Shown here piece after piece: positions 16,288 to 23,918 of a DNA stretch of 42,954 bases (its first letter is position 1; each line of letters starts with the position of its first letter). The stretch lies in the NCBI GenBank assembly GCA_021299715.1, contig JAJTEL010000005.1:1-42954 (forward strand), in the 5' to 3' direction. A model generated the notes under the pieces. That model saw only the letters and a list, made by a program, of their open reading frames with translations, was not told the DNA's origin and searched no databases. Position numbers and translations under genes: made by a program. Source of the stretch: Ilumatobacteraceae bacterium (GTDB lineage Bacteria; Actinomycetota; Acidimicrobiia; Acidimicrobiales; Ilumatobacteraceae).

Positions 16288-16419
16288 ATGTTTCCATCGA
16301 CCCCTTCATCTACTCAATGGTGTAATCAGGTATTCCTGACTGAACTCGTCAGACTCAAGTGTACGGCGCATCATCTGATCGGGTTAACGGTGAAGCCCAC
16401 TTTCAACAGATGGAAGTGA
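16288..16419 (+). CDS. Possible 43-residue small ORF upstream of the oxygenase gene
   Basis: An ATG preceded by AAAGGAG (16278-16284) opens a 43-codon frame ending 12 bases before the oxygenase start. The peptide has two cysteines; its middle, TQWCNQV then LTELVRLKCTA, is encoded by element B, and element C would read TQRCNQV and LSDLVSLKCTA in the same frame. Substitutions between B and C are not biased to silent positions (six of nine change the residue), so selection on the peptide is not evident. It could be a leader peptide, an uncharacterised small substrate of the oxygenase, or a chance frame through an RNA element. I give it low confidence. Confidence 0.25.
   Translation: MFPSTPSSTQWCNQVFLTELVRLKCTAHHLIGLTVKPTFNRWK
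16312..16368 (+). repeat. Unidentified conserved intergenic element, copy B
   Basis: A 57-base element 63 bases upstream of the oxygenase gene, identical to copy C at 48 of 57 positions with no gaps. Shared blocks are ACTCA, GGTGTAA, CAGG-loop-CCTG, CTCGTCAG and CTCAAGTGTACGGCG. Two small hairpins are possible: CAGG/CCTG with a 4-base loop that accounts for two of the substitutions, and CTGA/TCAG with loop ACTCG. A separate hairpin CGATG/CATCG precedes it at 16286-16299. It could be a structured 5' leader of the oxygenase mRNA. I recognise no known riboswitch or ncRNA family. Confidence 0.65.
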
Positions 16420-16431
16420 CAGCATGGGGAG

Positions 16432-17025
16432 ATGGGAAATCTTGAAGCCATCCTCGGATATCAGGGAGCAGCCAACAACGGGCCAGCTCGCCTTGTAGCC
16501 CCTGAGGTGGTTCAGATGCCGTTCTGGACTCCAGAGTTCTGCGCCACGGTGATTCGTGCGGCGCAAGCAGCGGGGGGCTTCAGCCCACAAGACGACGACC
16601 CAGTGCCGGGCTACGAGGTGTCCTTGGCTGCCATCTCGCCCCGCTTGTTTGAAGCCGTGGAGAACGACATTGGTGCACGAATGTGGCCCGCAATTCAGCA
16701 GTGGTGGCCGTATGTGGATTACCACGGCTTGCGTGATGTTTTCGTTATTCGGTATGCGTTAGGTGAGCAAGAAGAACTGCGTATGCATCACGACGTTGCG
16801 CAAGTGAGTGCCAGCATCAAATTGAACAACGAGTACGAAGGTGCCGAACTTGAATTTCCTCGTCAAGACTTCACAAACGCAGATGTTCCTGTGGGGGATC
16901 TTCTTGTGTGGCCAAGCTTGGTCACACATCCACATGCGAGTCGGCCGCTAAAGAGTGGCGTGAAGTACAGCCTCACTATTTGGTGTGAGCTTCCCATGGC
17001 TTTGGATGGCGCCCGCTCGTACTAA
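16432..17025 (+). CDS. 2-oxoglutarate/Fe(II)-dependent oxygenase, prolyl-4-hydroxylase-like
   Basis: A 197-residue double-stranded beta-helix oxygenase. The iron-binding triad is H119-x-D121 in MHHDVAQ and a distal histidine at H166 or H168 in VTHPHASRP, followed by a basic residue (R171 or K178) that would bind 2-oxoglutarate. The arrangement matches P4Hc-type prolyl or lysyl hydroxylases, which hydroxylate protein or small-molecule substrates using O2 and 2-oxoglutarate. It stands alone, flanked by the two direct repeats B and C, and converges on a Rieske-protein operon. No strong ribosome-binding site precedes the ATG at 16432; an in-frame ATG near codon 29 is an alternative. The substrate is unknown. 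Confidence 0.85.
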   Translation: MGNLEAILGYQGAANNGPARLVAPEVVQMPFWTPEFCATVIRAAQAAGGFSPQDDDPVPGYEVSLAAISPRLFEAVENDIGARMWPAIQQWWPYVDYHGLRDVFVIRYALGEQEELRMHHDVAQVSASIKLNNEYEGAELEFPRQDFTNADVPVGDLLVWPSLVTHPHASRPLKSGVKYSLTIWCELPMALDGARSY

Positions 17026-17060
17026 AAAAAGTGAGGCGACACAATCGTGCCGCCTCACTT
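17024..17060 (-). terminator. Rho-independent terminator of the MBL/Rieske operon
   Basis: On the minus strand an AAGTGAGGCG/CGCCTCACTT stem (17060-17029) is followed by seven T residues, the complement of the A run 17024-17030. The U-tract overlaps the stop codon of the convergent oxygenase gene. It lies after element C when read from the minus-strand operon, so that element would be in the operon's 3' UTR. Confidence 0.75.
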
Positions 17061-17061
17061 C

Positions 17062-17118
17062 ACTCAGAGGTGTAACCAGGTTTCCCTGTCCGATCTCGTC
17101 AGTCTCAAGTGTACGGCG
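17062..17118 (+). repeat. Unidentified conserved intergenic element, copy C
   Basis: A 57-base element sharing 48 of 57 bases with copy B and the same order of blocks. It sits between the end of the oxygenase gene and the end of the convergent MBL/Rieske gene, whose stop is 22 bases away. On the plus strand it carries CAGG/CCTG with loop TTTC; on the minus strand it lies between the last stop of the operon and its terminator. Its orientation of function is therefore unclear: an independent plus-strand RNA, or a minus-strand 3' UTR element. Confidence 0.65.
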
Positions 17119-17140
17119 ACCAAGATAAAGCGACAGTGGC

Positions 17141-18694
17141 TTAAGCGGTGCGTTTCTTTATGCGGATTGCCTTCTCGGCGGCATTGCGGCATTGGCCAGT
17201 TTCAAGATCGAACTTCCATCCGTGCAATGTGCACACCAAGTTGTCGCCTTCAATTTCACCAAACACAGACAGATCTGCATTGCGGTGTGGACATCTACGT
17301 TGCACCACGTAGTCCCCAATAGAAATGTCTGACTCGTCCGACGGAATGCCCTGAAGTTTCTGTTTAGCTTCGGATTCTGTTCGCGTCATTCTCTCTACAG
17401 AGAGCGACTTCAAGAAGTTGTACAAATATTCGTTGTATGCACCCTCGCGCCATGCTGTAAACCTGCACGACAAAAACAACGAGTTCGACCAATCAACGGC
17501 ACGTTGCGCAACAACACGCTCTAACAAGTCGCGCGGCACTGTGAACGAGTATGAATACGGCTGACCTGCATGTTCTTCCACAATGCCGTCGAAGAAGTTC
17601 ACAAATACAGACACATCACCAGCGACTATCAGTGCATTCCCGCCAATTCCTTGACGCACTGAAACGCCAAGCGCCATCAATGGTTCCCACCACAACTTCA
17701 AAGTTCCAATGATGTCGGTATCGGGAGACGCCCATGATGCCTTCTCTGCAGTTAACCACTCGGCCCAGTCAGCCTGGTATTCACGCAAGTACTCCAACTT
17801 GTGGGTGAAGATGCGCGACAACTCGTCTCCAGAACATGGTTGTTCAACGGTGACCCCACCACCAATCACAGTGAATGTCGTTCCGGGAATTGTGGTGGCA
17901 GCGTTCAGTCGACCAATGTCGGACATGCGTCGCTGAAATTCCATCTGGTCGGGGAAGATGCTGGTTTCATTGCCTGTCACCATGTTGCGCCCGAACAACT
18001 CTTCATCTAGGAAACATGGTGGACCAGCCGACGGAACAACGGTGGTTGCATTCAAAGACTCCACGTAACGAAGAGCGCGAGCAAACTGGCTCTCTACTTT
18101 GTCTACACATAACTGCTTCTTCTCGTCTGCGGGTATGTCGTACACCATGGGGTACCAGATTGCGCCAGAGAATTGCAGCCAGTGCAAATCAACAGGGCCG
18201 TGTGACAACAACGCACCCAAATCATTTGTACGACAATCGTTCTGATTCACTAATCGTGCTTCGCCATCGCTAACAACAAGTGCACTGTCTCCACCTGGTC
18301 CGTCTGTAATTGACGACTCAACATGAATAGCAATGGACACCCCTGGAGCAATTTCACGCTCTGTCGCATTCACGGTTCGTTCGAACTTACGGAATCCCAA
18401 AGAATTGAACGTGCGCTCTAGTTCACGGGTGGGGAAGTCAGGTAATAACACCGTGGTGTTCTTGTTCATTCTCTCTGCAAGAAAGGTTGCATCAAAATGA
18501 TCGCCATGCAAGTGCGAGACGTACAAGAAGTCTGGGTTGCACACATCGTGCATGATGTCTTCTGGTAATTGGTCGTTGCGCGGAAAAACAAACCACGAAC
18601 CGAAGAATGCCGGTACAAACCATGGGTCGCACACAATGGTGATTCCACGCGTGCGAATAAAAATGCCAGCGTGGCCAAGTGAGATGGCCTGCAT
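17141..18694 (-). CDS. Metallo-beta-lactamase-fold / Rieske [2Fe-2S] protein, CMP-Neu5Ac hydroxylase-like
   Basis: A 517-residue two-domain protein. The N-terminal beta-lactamase fold carries HLHGDHFD at 61-68, the metal site, preceded by IVCDPWF. The C-terminal Rieske domain holds C468-x-H470 in RRCPHRNAD and C488-x2-H491 in CTLHGWKFD, a complete [2Fe-2S] ligand set. Both domains together are found in animal CMP-N-acetylneuraminate hydroxylase (CMAH) and related bacterial proteins; in CMAH the Rieske domain is at the N-terminus, so the order is reversed here. It would accept electrons and oxidise a substrate at the metal centre; the substrate is unknown. It is the last gene of a four-gene operon, starting six bases after the DUF2510 gene. 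Confidence 0.82.
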   Translation of the reverse strand: MQAISLGHAGIFIRTRGITIVCDPWFVPAFFGSWFVFPRNDQLPEDIMHDVCNPDFLYVSHLHGDHFDATFLAERMNKNTTVLLPDFPTRELERTFNSLGFRKFERTVNATEREIAPGVSIAIHVESSITDGPGGDSALVVSDGEARLVNQNDCRTNDLGALLSHGPVDLHWLQFSGAIWYPMVYDIPADEKKQLCVDKVESQFARALRYVESLNATTVVPSAGPPCFLDEELFGRNMVTGNETSIFPDQMEFQRRMSDIGRLNAATTIPGTTFTVIGGGVTVEQPCSGDELSRIFTHKLEYLREYQADWAEWLTAEKASWASPDTDIIGTLKLWWEPLMALGVSVRQGIGGNALIVAGDVSVFVNFFDGIVEEHAGQPYSYSFTVPRDLLERVVAQRAVDWSNSLFLSCRFTAWREGAYNEYLYNFLKSLSVERMTRTESEAKQKLQGIPSDESDISIGDYVVQRRCPHRNADLSVFGEIEGDNLVCTLHGWKFDLETGQCRNAAEKAIRIKKRTA

Positions 18695-18700
18695 GGGGTA

Positions 18701-19108
18701 TTACTTTGGCTGATCTGTGGACTGAACGCCGCCAGTTGCAACGTGCTCCGTCCATGCGGTGCCATTCCAATAACGAAGCTCGTATCGCTTCGATGGATCG
18801 GGATACCAATTTGCGGGAACAGCAGGCGTTGACGTAGCCGAAGAACCAGGGGCAACAGGTGTTGTCACATTTGATGGTCTTGCATCGCCAAGCGGACCAG
18901 CAACCGTGGCGGGTTCGGTGTCTTGTTTCATGCCGGGGTGTGGTGCCACAGGAACACTGCCCGAATGACGAATGAATGCGTGGAACCAAGCGGCACCGTC
19001 GTACGTGATTTGCACAACTTCCCAGCCCTGGTTGGAACGGCGAGTGAGTTCGGCCGCCAATTCGTGAGGATTGCGAACGGATTCAGAGACAACGTCGTAC
19101 GTGAACAT
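18701..19108 (-). CDS. DUF2510-domain protein
   Basis: A 135-residue protein with two parts. Residues 1-50 (HELAAELTRRSNQGWEVVQITYD) form a short alpha/beta stretch similar to DUF4177-type domains. A Pro/Ala/Thr-rich linker of about 45 residues leads to a C-terminal DUF2510 motif, WYPDPSKRYELRYWNGTAWTEHV-like, with the invariant WYPDP and RYWNGTAWT. DUF2510 is common in actinobacterial membrane-associated proteins but its function is not known. There is no signal peptide or membrane span. It lies nine bases after the ABC ATPase gene and six before the MBL/Rieske gene, so it belongs to that operon. Confidence 0.8.
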   Translation of the reverse strand: MFTYDVVSESVRNPHELAAELTRRSNQGWEVVQITYDGAAWFHAFIRHSGSVPVAPHPGMKQDTEPATVAGPLGDARPSNVTTPVAPGSSATSTPAVPANWYPDPSKRYELRYWNGTAWTEHVATGGVQSTDQPK

Positions 19109-19117
19109 GGTGAAATC

Positions 19118-19867
19118 CTAGTGCCCTTCTCCGTCATGCTCACCCGCAGGGTCTTCGGTGCGAACAAGGCCGTCTACATCAATACCGTCAACGCCTCCGT
19201 CGTAGACAAGGCGACCATCGCGCAATGCAATAATGCGGCGAACTGTGTGCACAAATGACAATTCGTGGGTGGCCACCACAACTGTGGAGCCGTTGTCTGA
19301 TGCACTAGCCAGCAGATCGAGGAGGGCTTCTTTTCCGGACGAGTCAAGCCCAACAAATGGTTCGTCTACAAGTAACAACTCGAATGGACGAATGAAGCCG
19401 AGAGCAATTGCAGATTTTTGCTTCAGGCCGCGAGAGAAACGATTCGGCATGTCGTCTGCGCGGTCGTAAATACCTAAGTGACCAAGTAAGTCGGCTGCGG
19501 GTTGTTCCCACTCGTCAACTCCGTGCAGACGAGCCACGTATTCCATGTGCTCCCACAGTGACAAGTCGTCGTAGAAGGTTGGTTGATCGGCAATGTAACT
19601 GAGAGATGCACGTGCAGGAAGCGATCCGCCAGGGTTGCCGCAAATTCCGATTGTTCCCGTTGTTGAATCGAGTAACCCTGCAGCAATACGCATCAGGGTT
19701 GTTTTGCCCGAACCGTTGTGTCCAATTAGTGCAACACGTTCGCCGCGTTCAATGGTGAGCGAAATGGGATCAAGTGCAGGTGCTTCGCCGTACGACTTTG
19801 AAACATCTTCGACGAGCAACGCAGATGTTGGTGTTGGAGTATGAATGTTGGTGCGAGTGCGTGCCAT
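19118..19867 (-). CDS. ABC transporter ATP-binding protein
   Basis: A 249-residue ATPase with Walker A GHNGSGKTT, the signature FSRGLKQKSAIALG, Walker B LLLVDEPFVGLD and the H-loop THE. The substrate class is not evident from the ATPase alone; the FSRGLKQK form is common in ABC-2-type exporters. Its start lies one base after the stop of the 547-residue permease gene, so the two make one transporter. The operon continues into the DUF2510 and MBL/Rieske genes, suggesting that the transporter and the redox protein act on or protect against the same compound. The N-terminus has a short unconserved extension (about 16 residues). Confidence 0.9.
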   Translation of the reverse strand: MARTRTNIHTPTPTSALLVEDVSKSYGEAPALDPISLTIERGERVALIGHNGSGKTTLMRIAAGLLDSTTGTIGICGNPGGSLPARASLSYIADQPTFYDDLSLWEHMEYVARLHGVDEWEQPAADLLGHLGIYDRADDMPNRFSRGLKQKSAIALGFIRPFELLLVDEPFVGLDSSGKEALLDLLASASDNGSTVVVATHELSFVHTVRRIIALRDGRLVYDGGVDGIDVDGLVRTEDPAGEHDGEGH

Positions 19868-19868
19868 G

Positions 19869-21512
19869 TCACGTACCTTCCGGACTAGAGAGAGACTGAG
19901 CCGCTTGTTTTTGTGTTAGACGGAACCACGCATGAATGTGATCGCGTTGACGAACCCAACCAGCAGTGAGAGCAAGGACAACAACAACGCCACCTGCAGC
20001 GCGCAGAGACACGCTAAGTGGAGAAAGATTCTTTTCCGTTGCGTGGCGAACAACCAAGATGGGACCACTGCACGCAATCGCAATTATTGGTGGCCATACA
20101 GCGCGCAGAACTGTTCCCATGCCGCTGACTTCTGGTGGTAGCGCTAATCCTTGAGTTGCACCACCAACGGGGTCGGGCGCACCCTTCACCGCGTTAATGG
20201 TGGCGCCGGCAACACCGCCAAGTGCTGCGGGAAGTCCAACAATGACACCGTAGGCGATGGTGCTAGCGCGTGGTTCAAGTACCCACGCAACTGCAACACC
20301 AATCACTACGAACGGCACAACAACAATTGCAGGAACGACAAGGTGTTTTGTCATAAGCAGACCGCGCTCTAGCGGTAGTGCATCTGTTCGGTCTGGTTGA
20401 TCTACTTCTTGGGACAGCGGTTCAACAGCGTCTAATCCGAGAATGAATAACAGCAGACCACTCACCACAATTGCGGGTGTTGTTCCGCGCCATGCAAGAA
20501 CCAAGGCACAACTTGCTGCACCACTCACTAACGCCATTCGAAGAAGACGACGAACGGGGAAGTGCATAATGCTGCGAAGGCCGCGTGCCACAACAACATC
20601 TCGTCGCAACACTGGCGGCAATTTCCACCATGGTGTAACACGCATGTATTCCTGGCTGAGTTGACGACGCAGTAATACAACAGTGCGAATGTCTTGCAGC
20701 GTGACAGCAAATTTCAATTGCGAGACCAATGCACTTCGCCGCGCAAGTGCTTCTAAAGACAATCGACCCGACAACGAAATTGCCAGAACTGCGGCGGCGA
20801 CCACGACAACAACTCCCACACTGTCAATTGGTGACCAACGCAGCCACCACATGGACAGACTCCCAATGAAGTCGAATGGCCCTGAGATATTTGTAGATCC
20901 GAATGTGACGCCAGTTTGCCAACCAAGAAGCGCAACTCCGAATGCCGTGGCAGACCAACGCGGCAGAGCAAGTGCATGCGACAACAATGCACTGACAACA
21001 AAAAGCCCACCAATGAGCGCACCAGCTACCGCACCCCATAGTGCGAATGTGGGTAATCCTGCTCCGGCACTTGGAATGCGTCGACCCAAGAGCTGGTTAG
21101 CAACTCCACCTGCAATGGCGCCAGTAAACATAAACGTACGAAGTCGCTGAATGGCGGGGTGACGCAACACATCACGGTGATTAATTGGCGCCATCAACAC
21201 ATGACGCACCTCTGCATCTTCCACCGCAATGGGCCCGCCGTTCACGCCACTTCGTAGACCCAAGAAAACGACGAGTGCTGCTAACAGGCCAACCACATGT
21301 GGTGTGTGCGCGTGAACGTTGCGCAGTTGGTCAATCTTCAGCGGGTCGTCGCTGACAAGGTCGGACAGATACAAAATGGCTCCACCACCAAGTAGGGCAG
21401 TGATGTACACCCGGTAGAGGGCTTCGTACCATTCCATGTCGGCCACACGGTGACGACGGCGCTGGGTGCGCATGTCGCGCAGCGCATCGATACCCAGAGT
21501 TGCCGAATTCAC
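19869..21512 (-). CDS. Polytopic membrane protein, ABC-2-type permease partner
   Basis: A 547-residue protein with about 12 hydrophobic segments, two or three of them at the N-terminus (VYITALLGGGAILYL, VGLLAALVVFLGL) and a cluster at the C-terminus ending LRAAGGVVVVLALTAGW. It has no recognisable catalytic motif. Basic loops (RRQLSQEYMRVTPWW) separate two halves. It is the probable membrane component of the ATPase encoded one base downstream. The start is a GTG (21512-21510) with AGGA about eight bases upstream. Two-gene exporters of this shape in actinobacteria are mostly uncharacterised, so I assign no substrate. It heads the minus-strand operon and is divergent from the DsbB-like gene. 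Confidence 0.75.
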   Translation of the reverse strand: MNSATLGIDALRDMRTQRRRHRVADMEWYEALYRVYITALLGGGAILYLSDLVSDDPLKIDQLRNVHAHTPHVVGLLAALVVFLGLRSGVNGGPIAVEDAEVRHVLMAPINHRDVLRHPAIQRLRTFMFTGAIAGGVANQLLGRRIPSAGAGLPTFALWGAVAGALIGGLFVVSALLSHALALPRWSATAFGVALLGWQTGVTFGSTNISGPFDFIGSLSMWWLRWSPIDSVGVVVVVAAAVLAISLSGRLSLEALARRSALVSQLKFAVTLQDIRTVVLLRRQLSQEYMRVTPWWKLPPVLRRDVVVARGLRSIMHFPVRRLLRMALVSGAASCALVLAWRGTTPAIVVSGLLLFILGLDAVEPLSQEVDQPDRTDALPLERGLLMTKHLVVPAIVVVPFVVIGVAVAWVLEPRASTIAYGVIVGLPAALGGVAGATINAVKGAPDPVGGATQGLALPPEVSGMGTVLRAVWPPIIAIACSGPILVVRHATEKNLSPLSVSLRAAGGVVVVLALTAGWVRQRDHIHAWFRLTQKQAAQSLSSPEGT

Positions 21513-21569
21513 CCAATAATCCTGCCACTGCCACCTGAGAATGGGGCAAATGGCGTAAGAATGGGGTCC

Positions 21570-22115
21570 ATGAATTCCGACGCCGTGCAGTTATTTAGTG
21601 CACTTTTGACGTTGGTGGCCTTGGCAGGAGGGCTCATAACGTTTCTTGCCCTTGTTGTTCAGGCATCGTGGGCAGCCACATGGATTGCCACAGTGCGCAC
21701 CTATGGCGTATGGGCAATTTGTGCCATCACCTCTACCGCCATGGTGGGCAGTCTGTACTTCAGCGAAGTTGTTGGCTATGCACCGTGCAAGTACTGCTGG
21801 TACCAACGCATCGCTATGTATTCCATTGCCATCATCTCTTTGGTGGCCGCTCTTCGCAAAGACAACAACATTGCACCATATGCGCTCACTCTCGCTGCAT
21901 TAGGGCTCGTAGTTTCGGTGTACCACTACTTGTTGGAGTGGGGTGTTGTTAATCAGAAAACTGCGTGCAGTGTTGAAGTACCGTGCACGTCAATTTGGTT
22001 TCGCGAATTTGGTTTCATCACGCTGTGCTTTATGGCTGGTTCGGCCTTCATCGCAGTTATTGCATTCTCTCTAGCGCTTATGCGCACACCACAGAACAGT
22101 TCACAGGAGGACTGA
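21570..22115 (+). CDS. DsbB/BdbC-family disulfide oxidoreductase
   Basis: A 181-residue membrane protein with five hydrophobic segments. The periplasm-facing active site is C73-x-x-C76 in APCKYCWYQR, and a second pair, C133 and C139 (TACSVEVPC), sits after the third span, as in DsbB-type enzymes that pass electrons from a thiol partner to quinone. The first hydrophobic segment is an extra N-terminal span. I chose the ATG at 21570 (GGGG upstream); the ATG at 21561 would add three residues. It is separated by one base from the thioredoxin-like gene, so the two form a disulfide-forming system: a DsbB-like oxidase and its soluble partner. Confidence 0.9.
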   Translation: MNSDAVQLFSALLTLVALAGGLITFLALVVQASWAATWIATVRTYGVWAICAITSTAMVGSLYFSEVVGYAPCKYCWYQRIAMYSIAIISLVAALRKDNNIAPYALTLAALGLVVSVYHYLLEWGVVNQKTACSVEVPCTSIWFREFGFITLCFMAGSAFIAVIAFSLALMRTPQNSSQED

Positions 22116-22116
22116 C

Positions 22117-22803
22117 ATGGCACAAAACAAGAAGAAGAAGAACTCTTCGGCATCAATTAGTCCGAAAGTCATTGTTATTGCAGTGGCAGCTGTTGTTGCT
22201 GTTGCGGCAATCATCGCAATATTTGCAACCGGTGGTGACAACAGCACGTCAAGCGACACAACCGCCGTCACTGTTCCTGGTGGTGTTGCACCCGCTGAAT
22301 ATCAGAAGGTCACTTCTGAGGGTGATGGGCTTGAACCACTTGGTAAAGATGCCACCGACCCTGCAATGGGCAAAGTTGCTCCCAACCTTTCTGGCTACTC
22401 CTTCAACGGTTTCCCAATTTCTGTGAAGCCAGCAACCGATGGCTCCCCAACACTTCTGGTGTTCCTTGCGCACTGGTGCCCACATTGCAACGCAGAAATG
22501 CCACGCCTTGTTCGTTGGTATGAAAGTGGTCAGGTCCCCGAAGATCTTCGTGTTGTTGGCGTTGCCACTGCATCTCGCAAAGATCAAGCAAACTGGCCAC
22601 CATCTGAGTGGATGCAATCATTCGATTGGCCGTTTGAAGTAATGGCCGACACCGAAACAAATGACGCTGGCGTGGCCTATGGCGTCGACGGCTATCCATT
22701 CATGGTTGTCTTAGACAAGGACGGCAAAGTTGCGGCCCGTCACTCCGGCGAAATGGACGAGTCGGAAATCCCGAACTTCATTAACAAGGCTCTCGGGCGC
22801 TAA
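22117..22803 (+). CDS. Membrane-anchored thioredoxin-fold protein (TlpA/DsbA-like)
   Basis: A 228-residue protein with a basic N-terminus, one membrane anchor (about 18-37), a Ser/Thr-rich linker and a thioredoxin fold from about 85. The active site is W120-C121-P-H-C124, a CPHC site as in DsbA, in VFLAHWCPHCNAEMPR; the cis-proline lies in VDGYPFMVV. It follows an AGGAGG ribosome-binding site and sits one base after the DsbB-like gene, indicating a shared transcript. It would be reoxidised by the DsbB-like partner and introduce or shuffle disulfides in exported proteins outside the membrane. It could instead have a TlpA-like reducing role; the operon favours oxidation. Confidence 0.88.
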   Translation: MAQNKKKKNSSASISPKVIVIAVAAVVAVAAIIAIFATGGDNSTSSDTTAVTVPGGVAPAEYQKVTSEGDGLEPLGKDATDPAMGKVAPNLSGYSFNGFPISVKPATDGSPTLLVFLAHWCPHCNAEMPRLVRWYESGQVPEDLRVVGVATASRKDQANWPPSEWMQSFDWPFEVMADTETNDAGVAYGVDGYPFMVVLDKDGKVAARHSGEMDESEIPNFINKALGR

Positions 22804-22847
22804 ATCCGTCTTTCTCTCACCGCCGTTGCGCAGGTAGCGTGGTCAAC

Positions 22848-22931
22848 GGAACGGTGGCAGAGCGGACAAATGCACTCGCCTTGAAAGCGAGAGGGTTAAT
22901 AGCCCCGGGGGTTCGAATCCCTTCCGTTCCG
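22848..22931 (+). tRNA. tRNA-Ser (UGA)
   Basis: The acceptor stem GGAACGG/CCGTTCC is perfect, the anticodon arm CTCGC-CTTGAAA-GCGAG reads TGA, the variable arm is long as in serine tRNAs, and the T loop TTCGAAT is canonical. The discriminator G is followed by encoded CCA at 22932-22934. Confidence 0.95.
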
Positions 22932-22933
22932 CC

Positions 22934-22963
22934 AAAGGAGTTGACTTCGGTCAACTCCTTTTG
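22934..22963 (+). terminator. Rho-independent terminator after tRNA-Ser
   Basis: An AAAGGAGTTGAC/GTCAACTCCTTT stem closed by a TTCG tetraloop is followed by TTTTG then a further TTTT. It directly follows the tRNA CCA end and also separates it from the convergent permease gene. Confidence 0.85.
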
Positions 22964-22979
22964 CTTTTACGGCGAGTAC

Positions 22980-23918
22980 CTAGCGTTCGTCTCGAACGAA
23001 GGGGATGCCCAGCGCTTTTGGTGCACCCAAAATGTTGCGGCTACTTGGTCGGCTTAACGCAATGAGTGCGATGAGTGTGGCCAAGTACGGAAGCATGGGC
23101 ATGAGAGCCGATGGGATGAAAGTGATTTGTTCGGCCTGCAATGTGAACGGCAATTGCAACGTGAAGCCAAACAAGATGGCACCGAAGATAAGGCGAATGG
23201 GTCTCCATCCAGCGAACACCACCAGAGACAATGCAATCCAGCCCACGCCGTTTGTTGTTGCTTCTAAGTGCCAAGCAGCACTTTGCGCCAGCATGTGGAA
23301 CGCACCACCGAAACCAACAAGCGCACCACCAAGAAGGGTGTACCGAATACGAATGGTTGCTACGGACAAGCCTTGTGAATCAACGGTTGCCGGATCGTCG
23401 CCAGTTGCACGCACTTCAAGACCAGCGCGCGTACGGAACAAGAACCACGATGCAACAACGGCAATGAGAAGTGCGGCGTAGGTGACTGGGTCTTGACCGA
23501 ACACCACGGGGCCAATGCCAGGAATATCTGACAACGGTCCGAAGCTGAGCGGCTCGATGGTGGTCTTAATTGTTTTACCTTCGGCTGGTTTGCCAAGGAA
23601 GTTTGCAAGACCAGTACCGAAAATAACCAGCGCCAAACCCGACACAATTTGGTTGGCGCGCAACACAACGGTGAGAAGTGCGTGAATGCCAGCGAGTACT
23701 GCACCAAGAACAATGCCCAAGAGCATTCCGGCCCACACGCTTCCCGTTGAGTCGGCAACGAGGAATGATGTGATTGCCGACGTGAGCAGCATGCCTTCAA
23801 TACCAAGGTTCAACACGCCAGCACGCTCTGTAAACAGTGCACCTAACGCAGCAAGAATGAGTGTGGTGGCAATGGCGACAGAGTCGGCAAACGACAACAG
23901 CCAAATGTTCGAGTTCAT
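22980..23918 (-). CDS. BmpA-type ABC transporter permease (NupQ/YufQ-like)
   Basis: A 312-residue inner-membrane permease with about eight to nine spans, beginning MNSNIWLLSFADSVAIATTLIL. The LNLGIEGMLL motif near residue 36, GLEVRATGDDPATVDSQGL near 167 and GGAFHMLAQSAAW near 202 are typical of nucleoside and ribose-type (Bmp) permeases. It is the last gene of the four-gene transporter operon and overlaps the preceding permease by four bases. With the ATPase and BMP protein it would import nucleosides or a related purine compound. The substrate is inferred from the family. Confidence 0.92.
   Translation of the reverse strand: MNSNIWLLSFADSVAIATTLILAALGALFTERAGVLNLGIEGMLLTSAITSFLVADSTGSVWAGMLLGIVLGAVLAGIHALLTVVLRANQIVSGLALVIFGTGLANFLGKPAEGKTIKTTIEPLSFGPLSDIPGIGPVVFGQDPVTYAALLIAVVASWFLFRTRAGLEVRATGDDPATVDSQGLSVATIRIRYTLLGGALVGFGGAFHMLAQSAAWHLEATTNGVGWIALSLVVFAGWRPIRLIFGAILFGFTLQLPFTLQAEQITFIPSALMPMLPYLATLIALIALSRPSSRNILGAPKALGIPFVRDER

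Noticed and set aside
16182..17118. Integron attC sites around the oxygenase, with B and C as cassette boundaries.
   Set aside because: The repeats lack the complementary RYYYAAC and GTTRRRY core sites at their ends, and no integrase gene is present.
17062..17118. A hammerhead ribozyme core on the minus strand (CTGACGAG with a later GAAA).
   Set aside because: Stem II cannot form, and the GAAA is not kept in copy B nor the CTGA in copy A.
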